From: Oasisia sp. SBJ-2009
Lineage: Eukaryota; Annelida; Polychaeta; Sabellida; Siboglinidae
Length of the DNA: 64,000 bases
Direction: 5' to 3'
Assembly (NCBI GenBank): GCA_964017155.1
Contig: OZ024862.1
Coordinates: 45,468,462 to 45,532,461, forward strand
Shown: piece after piece, positions 36,601 through 49,300 of the stretch
How the letters are laid out: the number at the start of each line of letters is the position of its first letter
Numbering within the stretch: position 1 is the first letter of the stretch
Position numbers and translations under genes: made by a program
The notes under the pieces: generated by a model
Databases searched by the model: none
Told to the model about the DNA's origin: nothing
Seen by the model: only the letters and a program-made list of their open reading frames with translations

Positions 36601-38681
36601 GGCATTGTAAGATTTGTTGTGGATGAACTGAAACTGTTTGAATCTTGGGTGGCACAGATTAGCCATGTGTGTGGTTAGACTGCCTGTTGATCCAGATGGC
36701 AGAGGTTAAAGTACGGCTTTTCTTTTGTTGACATCGCTGTAAGGAACAAGAAAGTCAACATTATTTTTATGGCTTAGCATGTTTGTTTTCTCCTTGACAA
36801 AAAGTGTCTATTATTATAATTATTTTTTTCAGATAAAAACTACATTCAGATTTAGTTTGGAAATGTTATTCTCAGCTTTTTTAAACTAAAACTAAAAAAT
36901 ACATATTGCCATATAACATTATGTTTTATTGAAAGACCACACAAGTTGAAAAAGATGAAAGAACGTTGCCTTAGAATGAGATAGTTTCAAACCAAGACTT
37001 GTTTAAATGCGTATCCTACTCTGTGCACTGTTTATGTAATTTGTGATTGTGTTTACTTTATTGCACAACGTAACATACTCTACATACAGGGCTAAATATA
37101 CATGTTGAATAAACATTGTTAAACCTGTAAATATGTGCTGTCCATATCCACAGTACAGCTCTTCATTTCTAGTGTCCCTGACTGAGACAGTGTAAAGTGT
37201 CTTCTGTAGCCTTGCACCACGTCTGGTTTACCAGAAATACATTTGATTAATGTAGTTATCATAATTAGTAATTCCTTATCATAATTGAGACCAGCCTAGG
37301 GCATGCTCCAGTAAACATCCCCAGGTCTCCTGCAGTGGGAAGCAGCACATGTGGTCTTGGACACAGTCTCCTGCTGGTATCTGTTTGAATAGTGCAATCA
37401 GCACAGGACAGCACATTGCCTGCAGTCCTAGTGCTATGTTAAAACTCTGTCTATATCCCGAGGTGCCATTAATATGAGCATCAGAACCTGACTACCATCA
37501 TCAGGTCATTGGTTGATGGTATCTGTGGGGAACCAGCTGCTATCAGCAGGTGCTTCTGGCTCTTTTTAGTTGCTTACTGGTCACTTGTAACTGTTGCATA
37601 ACATATCATGACTGGACAGTTTTTATGTGGTCATTGCAGTGGTCATTCAGAGGTAACATGAATACGTAGTTTGTTTTTTCAGAAAATAAAATTTGCCTTT
37701 GGGTATACTTTGTCCCGGTGACATGGCAGTATTAGTAGACAGTTCTTACAGTTAAACATGTCATTCTGTAATATAGGCTGTAGCACACGTTTATTTTATA
37801 CAACGTTTTTATGTAATGTTTATGAAATTGTGACAAAATAGGATACTCATCACACCATACAGACCAAGAGTTGTAATACTGAAAGAAATGCATCAACTAT
37901 GTCTCCTCTTCAAAAACATGTTTTGATTGACTGGTCATGTGTATTTAGTGATTCCACCTGAGCAGGTGTTTGCCTAGAAACCCTACCTAGCACCCACCAA
38001 GGGCATGTCCAGCTGGTACAGATCACATGGTTGTTGAGCCGTGTTCTTGACAGGTCGATGACAGACAGCCAGGGTGTCCAGAAGTCTGATTTGTACCTTA
38101 CTACACCTTCCTATAAAGGAATGATCAGTCCCGGTGTCAGATAGAATATTGCCCCGCATAGAAAAGTGACCCGGGGGTCAAAATACTATAATAGAAAATT
38201 GACCCGCCCTATGGAAAAGTGACCCGCCCCTTGTTTCTTCATGGATTTTTCTTTTTTATATGTATTTGAGTATTAATGACATTGAAGGTAATGTTTTGTT
38301 TATATTTATACAACATTGCACTTTGATACATTAATAATATTATTGTTATGCCATAATACTTTTTTCCAGTGAAAGATCTCCTTTTCAAACTGGCAATGTT
38401 CAGTTGGCATATTTTTTTGACACTTGCACCAACACCAGTATTTTATTTTGTGTCCAATTTCATGGAAAATATTTTGCTTGGGCCACATTCTGCTAACTGC
38501 CTTAGGCAAATGAGGTGGGGGGGGGTCATATTTCTATGGTATAGTATATTGACCCGGAGCTCATAATAGTCAATGTTATAAAAAATATTTGGCAATTTAT
38601 AAGGTTATGTGATGGTGTATGATTCATACAAGCATCATAGTAAATATCCATTTGATAATTACCGAATAAATGTTTGGCAGT

Positions 38682-38755
38682 GGGGGGGTCACATTTCTAT
38701 GGTATAGTATATTGACCCGGGTCAATATACTATACCATAGAAATGTGACCCCCCC
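38682..38755. repeat. Perfect 74-bp palindrome
   Basis: It begins with seven G, ends with seven C, and is centred on TTGACCCGGGTCAA (axis between 38718 and 38719). There is no spacer and no mismatch, so each strand could form a 37-bp hairpin. Confidence 0.96.
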
Positions 38756-39153
38756 ACCCAAAAAAAACTGGTTGCTATTACCAAGTAGACATTTCTCTAT
38801 GAAGTTTCAACTGTTTGTATAATAAATCTACAAGCCCGTAAACATCCAAATAGGCAAATTTTTATAGTTTTCTATGTATAACAAGCCACGGGTCAATATA
38901 TTATACCATAGAAATGTGACCCCCCCACCCAAAAAATACTGGTTGGTATTACCAAGTAGACATTTCTCTGTGAAGTTTGTATAATAAATCTACAAGCCCG
39001 TAAACATCCATATAGGCAAATGTTTATAGTTTTCTATGTATAACAAGGCACGGGTCAATATACTATACCATAGAAATGTGACCCCCCACCCCAAAAAAAA
39101 ACTGGTTGCTATTACCAAGTAGACATTTCTCTGTGAAGTTTGTATAATAAATC
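38719..39153. repeat. Tandem repeats of about 162-171 bp, 2.6 copies
   Basis: Units start GGGTCAATATACTATACC or close variants at 38719, 38890 and 39052. Each continues through GTGACCCCCC, an A run, CTGGTTG, TATTACCAAGTAGACATTTC and (in the first two) TACAAGCCCGTAAACATCCA. The second and third copies share a small deletion after GAAGTTT. The third stops after about 100 bp. Confidence 0.93.
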
Positions 39154-39387
39154 TACATTTAATATTATGATTAAAACCATTATTTAAAATATATATCCAT
39201 AAAATATGGGGCGGGTCTTTTTCTATAGGGCGGGTAATTTTTCTATAACTGAAAATCTATGGAAAAGTGACCCGCGGGTCATTATTCTATATAGAATAGT
39301 GACCCGCGGGTCACTTTACCCCCGGGTCAATATTCTATATGACACCTGTACAGAGTTGAACTTTAAATATATCCTGGTTTTTAAATT

Positions 39388-39437
39388 AACTTATAATTGA
39401 GTTTGGTTGACAACAACTTATAATTGAGTTTGGTTGG
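39388..39437. repeat. Short tandem duplication, 27-bp period
   Basis: AACTTATAATTGAGTTTGGT occurs at 39388 and again at 39415, about 40 bp beyond the right end of the GACCCG element. Confidence 0.85.
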
Positions 39438-42400
39438 AATTAATATAATTATGTTGCAGATTCAACTGTTGTGAAAACATTACTGTTTACGTGGAATGGC
39501 TTATGGCAATGTTGGTTGTAAGTTTAAACAAATTACTATTACATAAATTATCTGAACAGGAGTTGCTCAAGATCTTTAGTAATCAATTTGTTATATCATA
39601 AGTTGAATGCCAATTTGTTATCACATAGGTTGACTGCTCTGAGTAAAACCGGTTCTTCTATTTGTCAAATATAAAATGTCTTTTATGTAAATATTTTAAC
39701 ACTTGTATAACTCTGTCTTAAGGCTGATTTTTACCCACAAAGATAATCCTGTCACCTGTCTGAAACACTGTTTACCTGTTAAATCTGGAATGTAATCAAG
39801 TCACGTTTATCCTTGAAAAGCCTCCTTGTGAACGGAGTGGATTTATGTAAGAGTAACTTGAGGGGGTGAAACTGTCGCTTCATTTCACTGCCAGTAGTGA
39901 TGACGGTTCATAATGATGTGAAATGTCACAGCATGACTGGCATATTACAGCATACCAGGGTATAAATTGCTCCTGATACAGTCTCCACTCGACCACCCAA
40001 GTTCCACGACTGCAGGGGATATGACTAGGTGATTTGTTTGTGCATTATATGTAAGGTGGCAAACATATGTAGCTGTGTGTTTAACTTATTGCAGATACCT
40101 TCAAATGCTCATGCTAATAACAAGGAAAATGGCAACAATTACCATAAGAACAGAGCAGGCAGCTATCTCTAGTCAGAGTGCAAATTATAGAAACGACAAC
40201 CAAACCATTGTATCGGCACCATGGGTTCAGTGGGTTGAGAACAGAGAGTACAATATCTATTGTGAGTGTACACAGCAAAGAAAGCAGTCATTTTATGCCG
40301 GAGCTGTCAAACTGTCACATTGCTGAATGTCACACTCGAGCTTGTGTTTGTGTCGTTGTGACAACGATATGACAAGTCATTATGGGGATAGGTGAGGACA
40401 TGTTTACCCCATGCCACTGACATGAATGTATGACATGTGCACATTGTGTTTTGACAGTAGGATTACCTCTCTTGACTCTGTGGCGCTGAGTAGTCTGTCA
40501 GACACACAGACTACATCCAGCAGTCTGTCTGTTATTCATGGCGGTTCACCGATATCACATTCTGTAGCTTCATTTGTTGCATCGCGGATAAATCGACACT
40601 CAACACGCCATTTGTAATTCAGCCTGGTGAAAGATATGAAAAATAATCCACCATCTTTACAGGGGTGGTTTTAGCACTTTCACCAACGCTGTCACCATTT
40701 CACCTGAGATGCAACAGGAACATGACAACGGAGGCTTGTATTTATAGACACAGACGTGTCCTGTTATTGTCACTCAGCTGCTCTGTATTCCTGTCAGTCA
40801 GTCATACATTTATCCACTGGCAGTCTCAGCTGTCTGGCAGCTGTCAGCATTGGGTGCGGTTGCGTGCCTTTATTCCCCGACTCTCCACTCATGCATCAGC
40901 ACGACACCCACATGGGCATGCACAGGTGCCCGTCCATGGATTTAATTTACTGTCTGCGTAAATCTCTCATCCAGAATCCGCAAAAACTTCCTTCCAGACG
41001 CCGTGCCATGACGGCCTGTCTTCATTAGCTCTGACTTGTGCCATGTGATTGGTCTGGGTGAAGTGAAGGCGCTTTGAAGGGATTGTCTGATGATGTGAGG
41101 AGCTCTCTGGATAATTACGAAGAAGCTCTAGTTGCAAAGGTGCATTTAAGTGTTGCTGTCAAGGACAGAGAGCAGTGTAGTGTTGCAGACTGGACTGTCT
41201 GTAGGAAGTGGTGAAGTCCTGAAGTGATTGTGTGGAGGTGATGGTGCCCATTAACTGCCAACAACACCTAATGGATATGGTGATCAGGAGCACCCTCCCA
41301 GACTTTGTCATGTGCACTGACTGGCATAGCGTTATGTACAGACCCGTCCACCAGTCATTTGGATGGGTAAAAACGAATATGGACGGGTGGTGGACGGATA
41401 AAAAAATGAAGGAGCAAAAAAGGTCTTCAAAAAACATAGATATTGTTAGTGATGCCTTGAAAGTGAGTGAAAAGGGTGTCATGTGTGTGTTTGTAGTCCA
41501 TTTCAGGTCATCATCATTTAAAAGTTTGTAAACTGGCTTAACAGTTAACATCCATGTGTCCACCAAAACATGTATGACTGGCAATCATTTTATCCTGCAT
41601 AAAGCCCTGCTGACTAGCACAGTGTGTCCCAGATGAAATGTACCATCACAGACGCCTGCAGAAGCCTCGCCACATAAACGCTCCCAAAGGAAATACAGAA
41701 TTTAAGCATCGAATAACGCAGTAAAATGTGTGATTTACATAAAATGTGCCAATGGCGTTTTGCCATAGTTTCATTGCCTGCCGTCCCTAGCAGTGTAGTA
41801 ATGATGCCGGGGTCGTAAACATGTCCTGATTGTTATGATTGCCACCTGATGATGTGAATTTCGCTGCATAGCATGTTTTATTACCCACATGGCATTCGTG
41901 TAATAATTTCTATCATAGAATTGACTGTGGATAAATGATGTAGCAATCTGCTGGGCAATAATCTGTTAATAATCCCAGGTTGTTTGATGGAGAGTGGATA
42001 CATTGCATGTGATAGAAAAATCGATTTTTATAAACAGCCAACAAATACAAACGAGGCAATCGGGGAAGTAGAAGAAAATTACTTTTATAATAATCACATG
42101 TCAGAGTAAGGAGTTTTTATACTTGGATTCATTTTAGGGGTGTTGTAATTCTATCTTTTTATTTTAAATTGTGCCAGTTTTTGCTGTGACAGTTATGCAT
42201 TTATTATATTTATGTTTTTTGGAATAAATTTATGATTTTATTATGTAAAAAATAGATCAACTTAATATTATGATGTACTGTTAATGTTTTTAAATTGTTC
42301 CTGTAGTAGGTACATAGTTCACTTTTCCAGTAATAGTTTATTGAGTAGTGTTATGGTAGCCAATTAAAGGTGTCTTGCTTGCTTGATGAGTGGCTTAGGA

Positions 42401-45400
42401 TTAAATGCACCTGAAACCTTCACACTATCAAATTGAGTGTTGGCCATTGTTTTTAAGTGTTTGCTTTGAATCATGTGTCCAGATTGCGTAATTTGCATCA
42501 GGACCATTCTACTTTGATAGGTTTGTTTGATGCCGTGTTTGCTCAGAGCATTAGACTCTGAAAGGGTAAAGCCACCCCAGCAGACACTACACACCCGCTC
42601 AACTTGTAGCACATTTGCTCTGTGAAAACATTACAGAATCACTTGAGCAGCAGCACAATGGAGAGGATAATCACACCACTGCAATCCTGTTGGTGCTAAT
42701 GGGCTTCTGTTTGGTATGTGTGCTGTTTGGGTACACTTTCGGCTGCACAATGGCAGTGGAGTGGTCAGTAAGACTCAGCAGCTTACGGCTACTGAGGTGA
42801 CCGGTCACTCTGTGCCGGTCACTCACTGGTGGGAGCAATAGATCCTGGTCTGAGACAGCTGCACCGAGGAAACAGGTCAAACCAGCCATCTTGGTCAGTG
42901 CCCTGTCTGCTCAGTGTCTGCGTGCGCCATCTTTTATAAACTGCTCTGGGGCAGTATTAGATGGCTGCACTGGCTTTCAGTTCAGTTCGTTGGGGCAGTT
43001 TATCATTCTCGCCCTGCACGGGCCGGGCGGGGTAATAAAAGAGGAGGGTGGCTGAGGTCCTGTAGTGAGGTTCCTACCAGGCACAATGTGTTGTTTATTT
43101 ATTGCACCACAAAGGCAATGTGTAAGTGGGGGCTGATGAGAATGGTTGCTGTTTCCTGTGAGTACACCTGTGAGAGACATAACAGTCAGGGTGGTGACAT
43201 CCCAGGCTTGTTGGGTGGCTGCTTGCTACACCCACTGTCCATCATGTTTAAATAGATTGGCCTCTTGAACAACGGAATGTTTCTTCAACACTCGGTTGTA
43301 CTACTGCTCTACTGGTAAAGTCCTTTATGTAGTTGGTGTACAAGGTGCAATAATGGTTTCTGAAAAGGTTATGAAGTTTGATGCTTAGTTTTATTCTTAT
43401 TGAAAAGACAAATAAGTTGGAAACATTTCTTAAAATGTAATTAATAAAAATTGGAGGTGAAGATCACAGTTGTGTTGAGGTGCACTTTTTGAACAGTTTA
43501 GAGCATTGGGCAGTTACACAGCATTGTTATTGCGATTTATAAGTGATCACAACTGGTCTTTCAGTTATCATGTTAGATATATTTTATAGATCATAATGTC
43601 CAGTCTATCTGGCCTGACAGTGCATTCGTTCTAAATAAAAATGTGCAAGCAATTTGTCTGACAGGTATTCAGTGGGATGAAACAATAATTACTTCCAGTA
43701 TCATTTGTGTTATGCAGTTCAGTTCTGATACTTATCATGCCTCAGAAATGGTCCAGGCCAGGCTCCATGTTGACAGTCTCATGGGCAATTAGACATTGCA
43801 AGTTGCAGCAACTGCTGTGTTAATGAGGCAAGCATTCATAAACAGACGCCTGAAGATTGTGACACGGCATGCCCCACCCCCCATGTACCCTCATTGCTGG
43901 TGTTTATTTGGTAGGGGGTTAACTCACAGGGTGTTGTTTGACCAGAGATAGGGGTTGATACTGGGGTCTGGCATGTGTCTGTTTGCAATAGACTCATTTG
44001 GGCCTGATGGAGAGAAATCATACATCATGATGTTTCCCCTTTTCCACTGCTATCGTCTTCCATCGCCCTGGGCACGTAGGAACGATGAACATGGACACAC
44101 GAGAGCCAGCCCAGCTTCTGTTGTAGCCTCGGGCGGGCACTTGCTGGTATCATGACTAGAACCTGAAGACAGTATTTCCGTTCCTCTACAGTCCCCAGCT
44201 GCTTATCATTTATTTTGGTAAGACCTTTGGTTTCATACCTCCGATACACTGCTACATAATCCCACATCTCTAATTTATCCCTGGCTTATCTCGAATTGTC
44301 TTTTTTTGTATTCGTCATGTTTCTGGTCAGCTGTGCTCACATTTTATTGTGTTTGTAGGCAGGCATATTGTTTATGCTGACGTTTCCCCATCCACAGCCT
44401 ATCCCAAAGGGGTACCGCTGCTCTGCACTTTGTCTTAAGAATGTAATTTATAGATACGTACTGATACCACAAATCTGGCTGCCTGGTGGTTTGTTAAATT
44501 CCACTTGGGCTATCAGATTTATTTGACAGTTGTACTTGTAACTGGCAGATTGCGTTTGCTGCTTCGCCCATGTGATGAAAGGTGGTGAGCTGAAATGATA
44601 GGTGCTGTGCTGAGTCATGAGATTCATTGCACATTTTATGTTAAAACATTATGACTAACTTTCGTTAACAATACTTGGTTAAGTGTTGAAGTTTTCTGTT
44701 TTAAGTCACCAAATTGGATAGGTATATATTAAAAAAAATCACATTTCACCAACAGATTTACAAGTTTCATTTAGATTTAGACAGCTTTTTGTGTTGTTTA
44801 TAAAAAAGGATAAAAGTTGCCGGGGAAGTTTAACTGAAAAAAATAAAAGGAAGGAAATTTGACTTTGAAATATAAAAAGAAAAATGTGAAGCAACTTGTC
44901 TAATTGAAACTCTTCACACTTATTGGATGAGTATATATTATTAAATTCAACTCGGTCAGTCACTGCTTTTTGTTGGTGCAGATATACAGAGTGTTCAGGC
45001 TAGCAGAAAACTTGTCTAGTGCGGTTTACTTCATGTCTGCAGGAACCAATTATTTATGGAATCCATTATTTATACAGTGTATTTCTGGTGGAAACCGCTG
45101 AACACCTGCAGAAAATGAACTGTCTTGTCTGTGGAACATGATTACCAAATTGTTCATCATTCAAACTGTGAGTAATTACGATCGACAACTGTGTCCACAC
45201 TTTCACGCCTTGTTTACCCCAGAGTCTGGTCCTGTGCGAAGATCACTGCACATGTCTGTCTCATGGTTACATTAACCGCAATGTGCAACTTTTGCACAAA
45301 CTGTCTCTTGTCTCTCAAAGCAGATTCCAGTCTTTTTTTAAGTGTCTGTAAATTTCATCTGTAAAAGTTGTCCATTGAAATGTTTTTTGATTCATGTCTT

Positions 45401-45969
45401 TCGGTGGATGACTTGTAATTATATAACACACTGTTGACTGTTCTCGTTATTAATCACTCTGACTGTTTCCTCTGTTGGGAGTTAATTCCCAACCCTGCCT
45501 GACAAGCCAACTATTCATCAAGTTTCATGCCTCAGCAAGAATGTAGTTTGCAGTTGAACTGAAGCTTATCATACCTGCCTGGACCTATTTGGTGGTCCAA
45601 GGATGGTGCTCAGATTAGCAAGATAAGTTGAAGCTAAGTAGATAAACAAATGGAATGAAGTCATTGTTTTCTAGGTTCCCTGGGTGGGATCTAGACTTGT
45701 TGATTGCAGTGTGAAATATACAGCAGAGGTTTTCATGGATTATAACAGCTACAGTAATTGCAATCGCCAGTTGTGGCAGTTGGGAACAATTGGGTATTAC
45801 CTTGCTGTGGCTTATGAACTGCGGCTTATGTGGATTTAATGGAGAAAAACTACACATTGTACATCATATTTCACAATAGGAACTGCAGTACATTTCAGTC
45901 GTTGTAAGTCATAGCTTGACTCAGAATTTTTAGCATTCACGATCACTTGTGTAGATAATTATTAACTGC

Positions 45970-46012
45970 ATTAATGATATTACTACCAACTATTAATGAT
46001 ATTACTACCAAG
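45970..46012. repeat. Short tandem duplication, 22-bp period
   Basis: ATTAATGATATTACTACCAA is present at 45970 and 45992. Confidence 0.85.
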
Positions 46013-46246
46013 TATTTATTTGTTTGCTGATTCTTTTCACAAATATGCATCTGAGCTTGCCAGTGTCTTGAGGATCCGTGGGTACGGTGAACACTGGAGA
46101 TACTTAAATTGGGAAACACCACTTCAGTCAGGAGAACATTTACTTATCTCGGCTCAAAACTAATGTCCTAATTCCTTCTGTCCTGTCATCTAAGTATTGT
46201 TTGGTCATCTAGGTTCTCGTATCTTCCAGTGCATATTTCTGTGTTA

Positions 46247-46336
46247 CTTCAGCCACCGTCCAAATTTAGGACTTGCTCCAGACAGTCCACCAACCATCCA
46301 GACATTCCAGGTTCCTATTCTTATGTGTTTCCTGTG
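46247..46336 (-). mobile_element. Possible RTE-type LINE endonuclease N-terminus fragment
   Basis: Within a 104-codon minus-strand frame, HRKHIRIGTWNV resembles the conserved opening strand of apurinic-type endonuclease domains of non-LTR retrotransposons, especially RTE elements, where IRIGTWNVR begins the domain. Downstream the similarity fades within about 18 residues and the frame stops at 46244-46246. The next conserved endonuclease motifs are not seen. The match is only about 10 residues, so chance is possible. Confidence 0.35.
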
Positions 46337-49300
46337 GCAGTAGATAGATGAGCTATTGCTGTCTGTCTTCCAGACTTTGATCAGCTCGTGTTCTGTTACT
46401 CTCCAAGGAGACATCACCTTGAGCGATGCTGGCAAATGTATTATACAGCTTTCAATTTCCGTACCAAGTTGTACCCCTAAAGGGGTGATTGGCCCAATCA
46501 GTGGCTGGGTTGTCTCCCTTAGCCTTAACTGTGTGTGCCCCTTGTCGTTTGAATACAACAGGGGCCCCAGAGGAGGTATAGTTAGAATTGCTCATGAGAA
46601 GTTCCCAGAGCCATTAGGACCCCTAAAAAAACACTGTTTCAGTAGAACAAGCTTTGAGCAACTGATGACAGTCTAAAAAAGATATGTCACCATTCTGACA
46701 GGGAGCTTGGCATTCCAATTATAACAGCAGAATGTCCCTGCATTATCAGATGCTCTGTTGTGGACAATTTGAATAAGTAATAGAGGATTGATGATGATGG
46801 CTGTGTTGATGGTGGTGTTATGTAACAATCCCTTCCAGCACCCGCTTTCATGTTATGCAGTCACTGGGTGCTTGATGCCCACCCCCTGCCAAAATGCCCC
46901 TTTTACCCTGCTCCAAGGAATGTATCTCAGCTGTTGCTTGCTGAAGCAAGGGGGATAATCATGTCCCTTGTAAGGATCCCTCCCTTATGCTATTAAGCTA
47001 CAGGGGGCGAAACATGGAGGGTGGCTAGAATTAACCCCATGCTGCTTTCAGCACCCCCAGTGTACCAAAGAAAACATGGCACATGGTTGTGTTTATTTGC
47101 TAGAACAAATTGCGCATACTCTTGGTGAATGCAGATAAATAGTTGTTGAAATGCATACTTGTTCCAGATGGCAGTGGCTCAGTGGCGTAATTAGTTCCTC
47201 TTTCAGTTTGATATGAAGGATTTACTGTATGAGTCTTGGTATGTCAGACCTGTCTGATGCCAGTGAAGTAGATATAGACCCTAAGCCAAGGTACTCGGTC
47301 TCAAACTTACAAAGCTGAATATAATCAGTCAAAGATTTAATGATTATTGTTGTCCGCCTGCACAAAGACAGCTGTGGCAATGACAATTGTGATCTTGGAA
47401 TCTTCTCTTGCTATTGTTAGGTTGTTCTTTTTCTGTTTACTTTCCAGCGTAATAATCACTGTCCACACATCTCGCTATTCTGGTGTCTACACTTATCTTT
47501 GGAATTTTCTCTTCTCAGAATCACTCCTTCATTTCGTTTTTTTCTCCTACCATTTTTTATGCTTTCCCCCACTTTCTATGGGAATCTCGTGACCCATTCT
47601 GTGAATAAGTACTGCCCACTGCGGTAAATTTTATTTTCAACTGCTTCTTTGTGACAGCAACACATTTCTCACGGTCCCTTCCACCCCCATTCATCCTGAT
47701 TCACCCCCTGGAACAATAACAGTCAGGGGCAAAACGTTGGGACAAACCGTTCTGTTATTACTGCCCTGTTAACTGAACTGCGGGTGTGGTTAAGTTGCCC
47801 AAGCTAACAACCCTTATACCAAGTGTGGTGAACTGTCAACCAGCCTGGTTGGTTTGTCTTCCCTGTCATGCGATCCTTTGGGTCAAGTGGCCAAATCCAC
47901 ATGTCACTAGCCTTGTTTGTCACACGGACTGTTGACAAAGCGTGGCTGTCAGCACTGCTGGGAGCAGGAGTTGTCCTGTCTGGGAGATGACAGTCACACT
48001 ACCCTTGACCACATTACTGGATGGACATCTGCCCCGTGGCAATTTGTCTGTGGCAATTTGTCTGTATCGTGTGTTCATTCCTGCAGCCAGTACCAGACTG
48101 ACCCTAGGCCAGTTGACTGCTGGGCACATAAATTAGATAGGCCCCAGTCTGTACAAGTCTCCATACTGGGGTCATCTGGTATATTGTGGGTACACTGGTA
48201 GTTATCAAAGGGTTGTCATTATTATCTTAAGATCATATAAATGATGTATCTATTAGATCTTGACAGTCAAAATGTAATTGTACTAAACCAACATGTTTTT
48301 ATGTAATTCGATCGTTATATGTTTAATTTGAATGTTTGGACTTAGAATGTTGTGTTTACATTTCCTGCGAGATCAGATAAACAAGTAACGGGCAGGTTTA
48401 TTTACAAACTGCGGTTCTATAAAACATGCTTGGGTGGGCAAGCTGTTAGACCATACCAATTTTGTACTATGTGACAATACCTCTGCATTAACATCATTAA
48501 CAAAAAAGAGCCATTGACCTCTTCATTCCTTCTATGTCCAGGGTGGGGCTTGCTGACATGTATACAGATCCTCAGTTTGCTGTCTCCACTCCCCTCTATC
48601 TGTTTCTAAATAGTTTACCTCTTCACTTCTAATCCCTCAAATCTTAACACAATCCTCCTATTGCAATCTAAACTCTAGAGGTCATAATCATTCATCTTGT
48701 ACTTTCTATGCTGCGGGTAACTGCTTTTTCTGCCAAGCTTTCTTCTCTCATTTGCTCAACATTTTAGCTTCTTATAACTTTTGTTTATGCCAACCTCATC
48801 TATTTATCAGCTCCTCCATTTGTTGCTTACAAGTTGATTTTCTCAACTCATGCAATGGTAACTTGCACTTGATGTTGGCATAAGCAATGACAGCTACTAT
48901 GTGGCCAGCCAGTATATTATACTTTAAATTGTCTGCAGTATTTCATGTATTTTGCAGCTTTTTTTGAGGTTGTACATTTACGTTATAACAACACATTTCA
49001 AAAAATTATTGCAGCTGTGTCTGGTTTTACCATAAATCTGCAATTATTGGTAATTGGAAAAGTGTGCACCGCATCTACCAGCATGGCACAAACTTTGAGC
49101 AGATAACTATTCCTAGTTTATGTGATGGATGGGACCCGACTGCAGATAATTCATCAAGGAGTTCTCCATTGGAACACTGATTAGGTGTTGTGAGTGGTGG
49201 TTTACCTGCCAGGAACAGGTGATGCACAAATCACTCGGCGTATGTTCCTCACAGGAAATTTTTCGTAGAACAACACAAATAACTCGCCGGGAAAAAGAAG

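Larger units (their letters stand above)
38133..39346. mobile_element. Non-coding inverted-repeat element made of GACCCG / TCTATA modules
   Basis: The left end GGTGTCAGATAGAATATTG (38133 on) and right end (TATTCTATATGACACC, ending 39346) are inverted copies with few mismatches, and the similarity continues inward through TTGACCCG-type blocks. At least twelve copies of GACCCG or CGGGTC lie within the 1.2 kb, usually next to TCTATA or CTATGG words. The core contains a perfect 74-bp palindrome (38682-38755) and three direct repeats of about 165 bp (38719-39153). No open frame with transposase similarity is present. It looks like a non-autonomous DNA transposon (MITE-like), but no target-site duplication is evident, so the superfamily is unassigned. 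Confidence 0.72.

Noticed and set aside
41159..41584. 141-codon minus-strand frame overlapping a 99-codon plus-strand frame
   Set aside because: Overlap on both strands without domain similarity points to chance. The nearby ACCCGTCCACCA / TGGTGGACGG inverted repeat is short and unremarkable.
47166..47180. A-box-like GTGGCTCAGTGG, considered as a tRNA gene or SINE head
   Set aside because: No B box follows at a suitable distance and no cloverleaf can be drawn.
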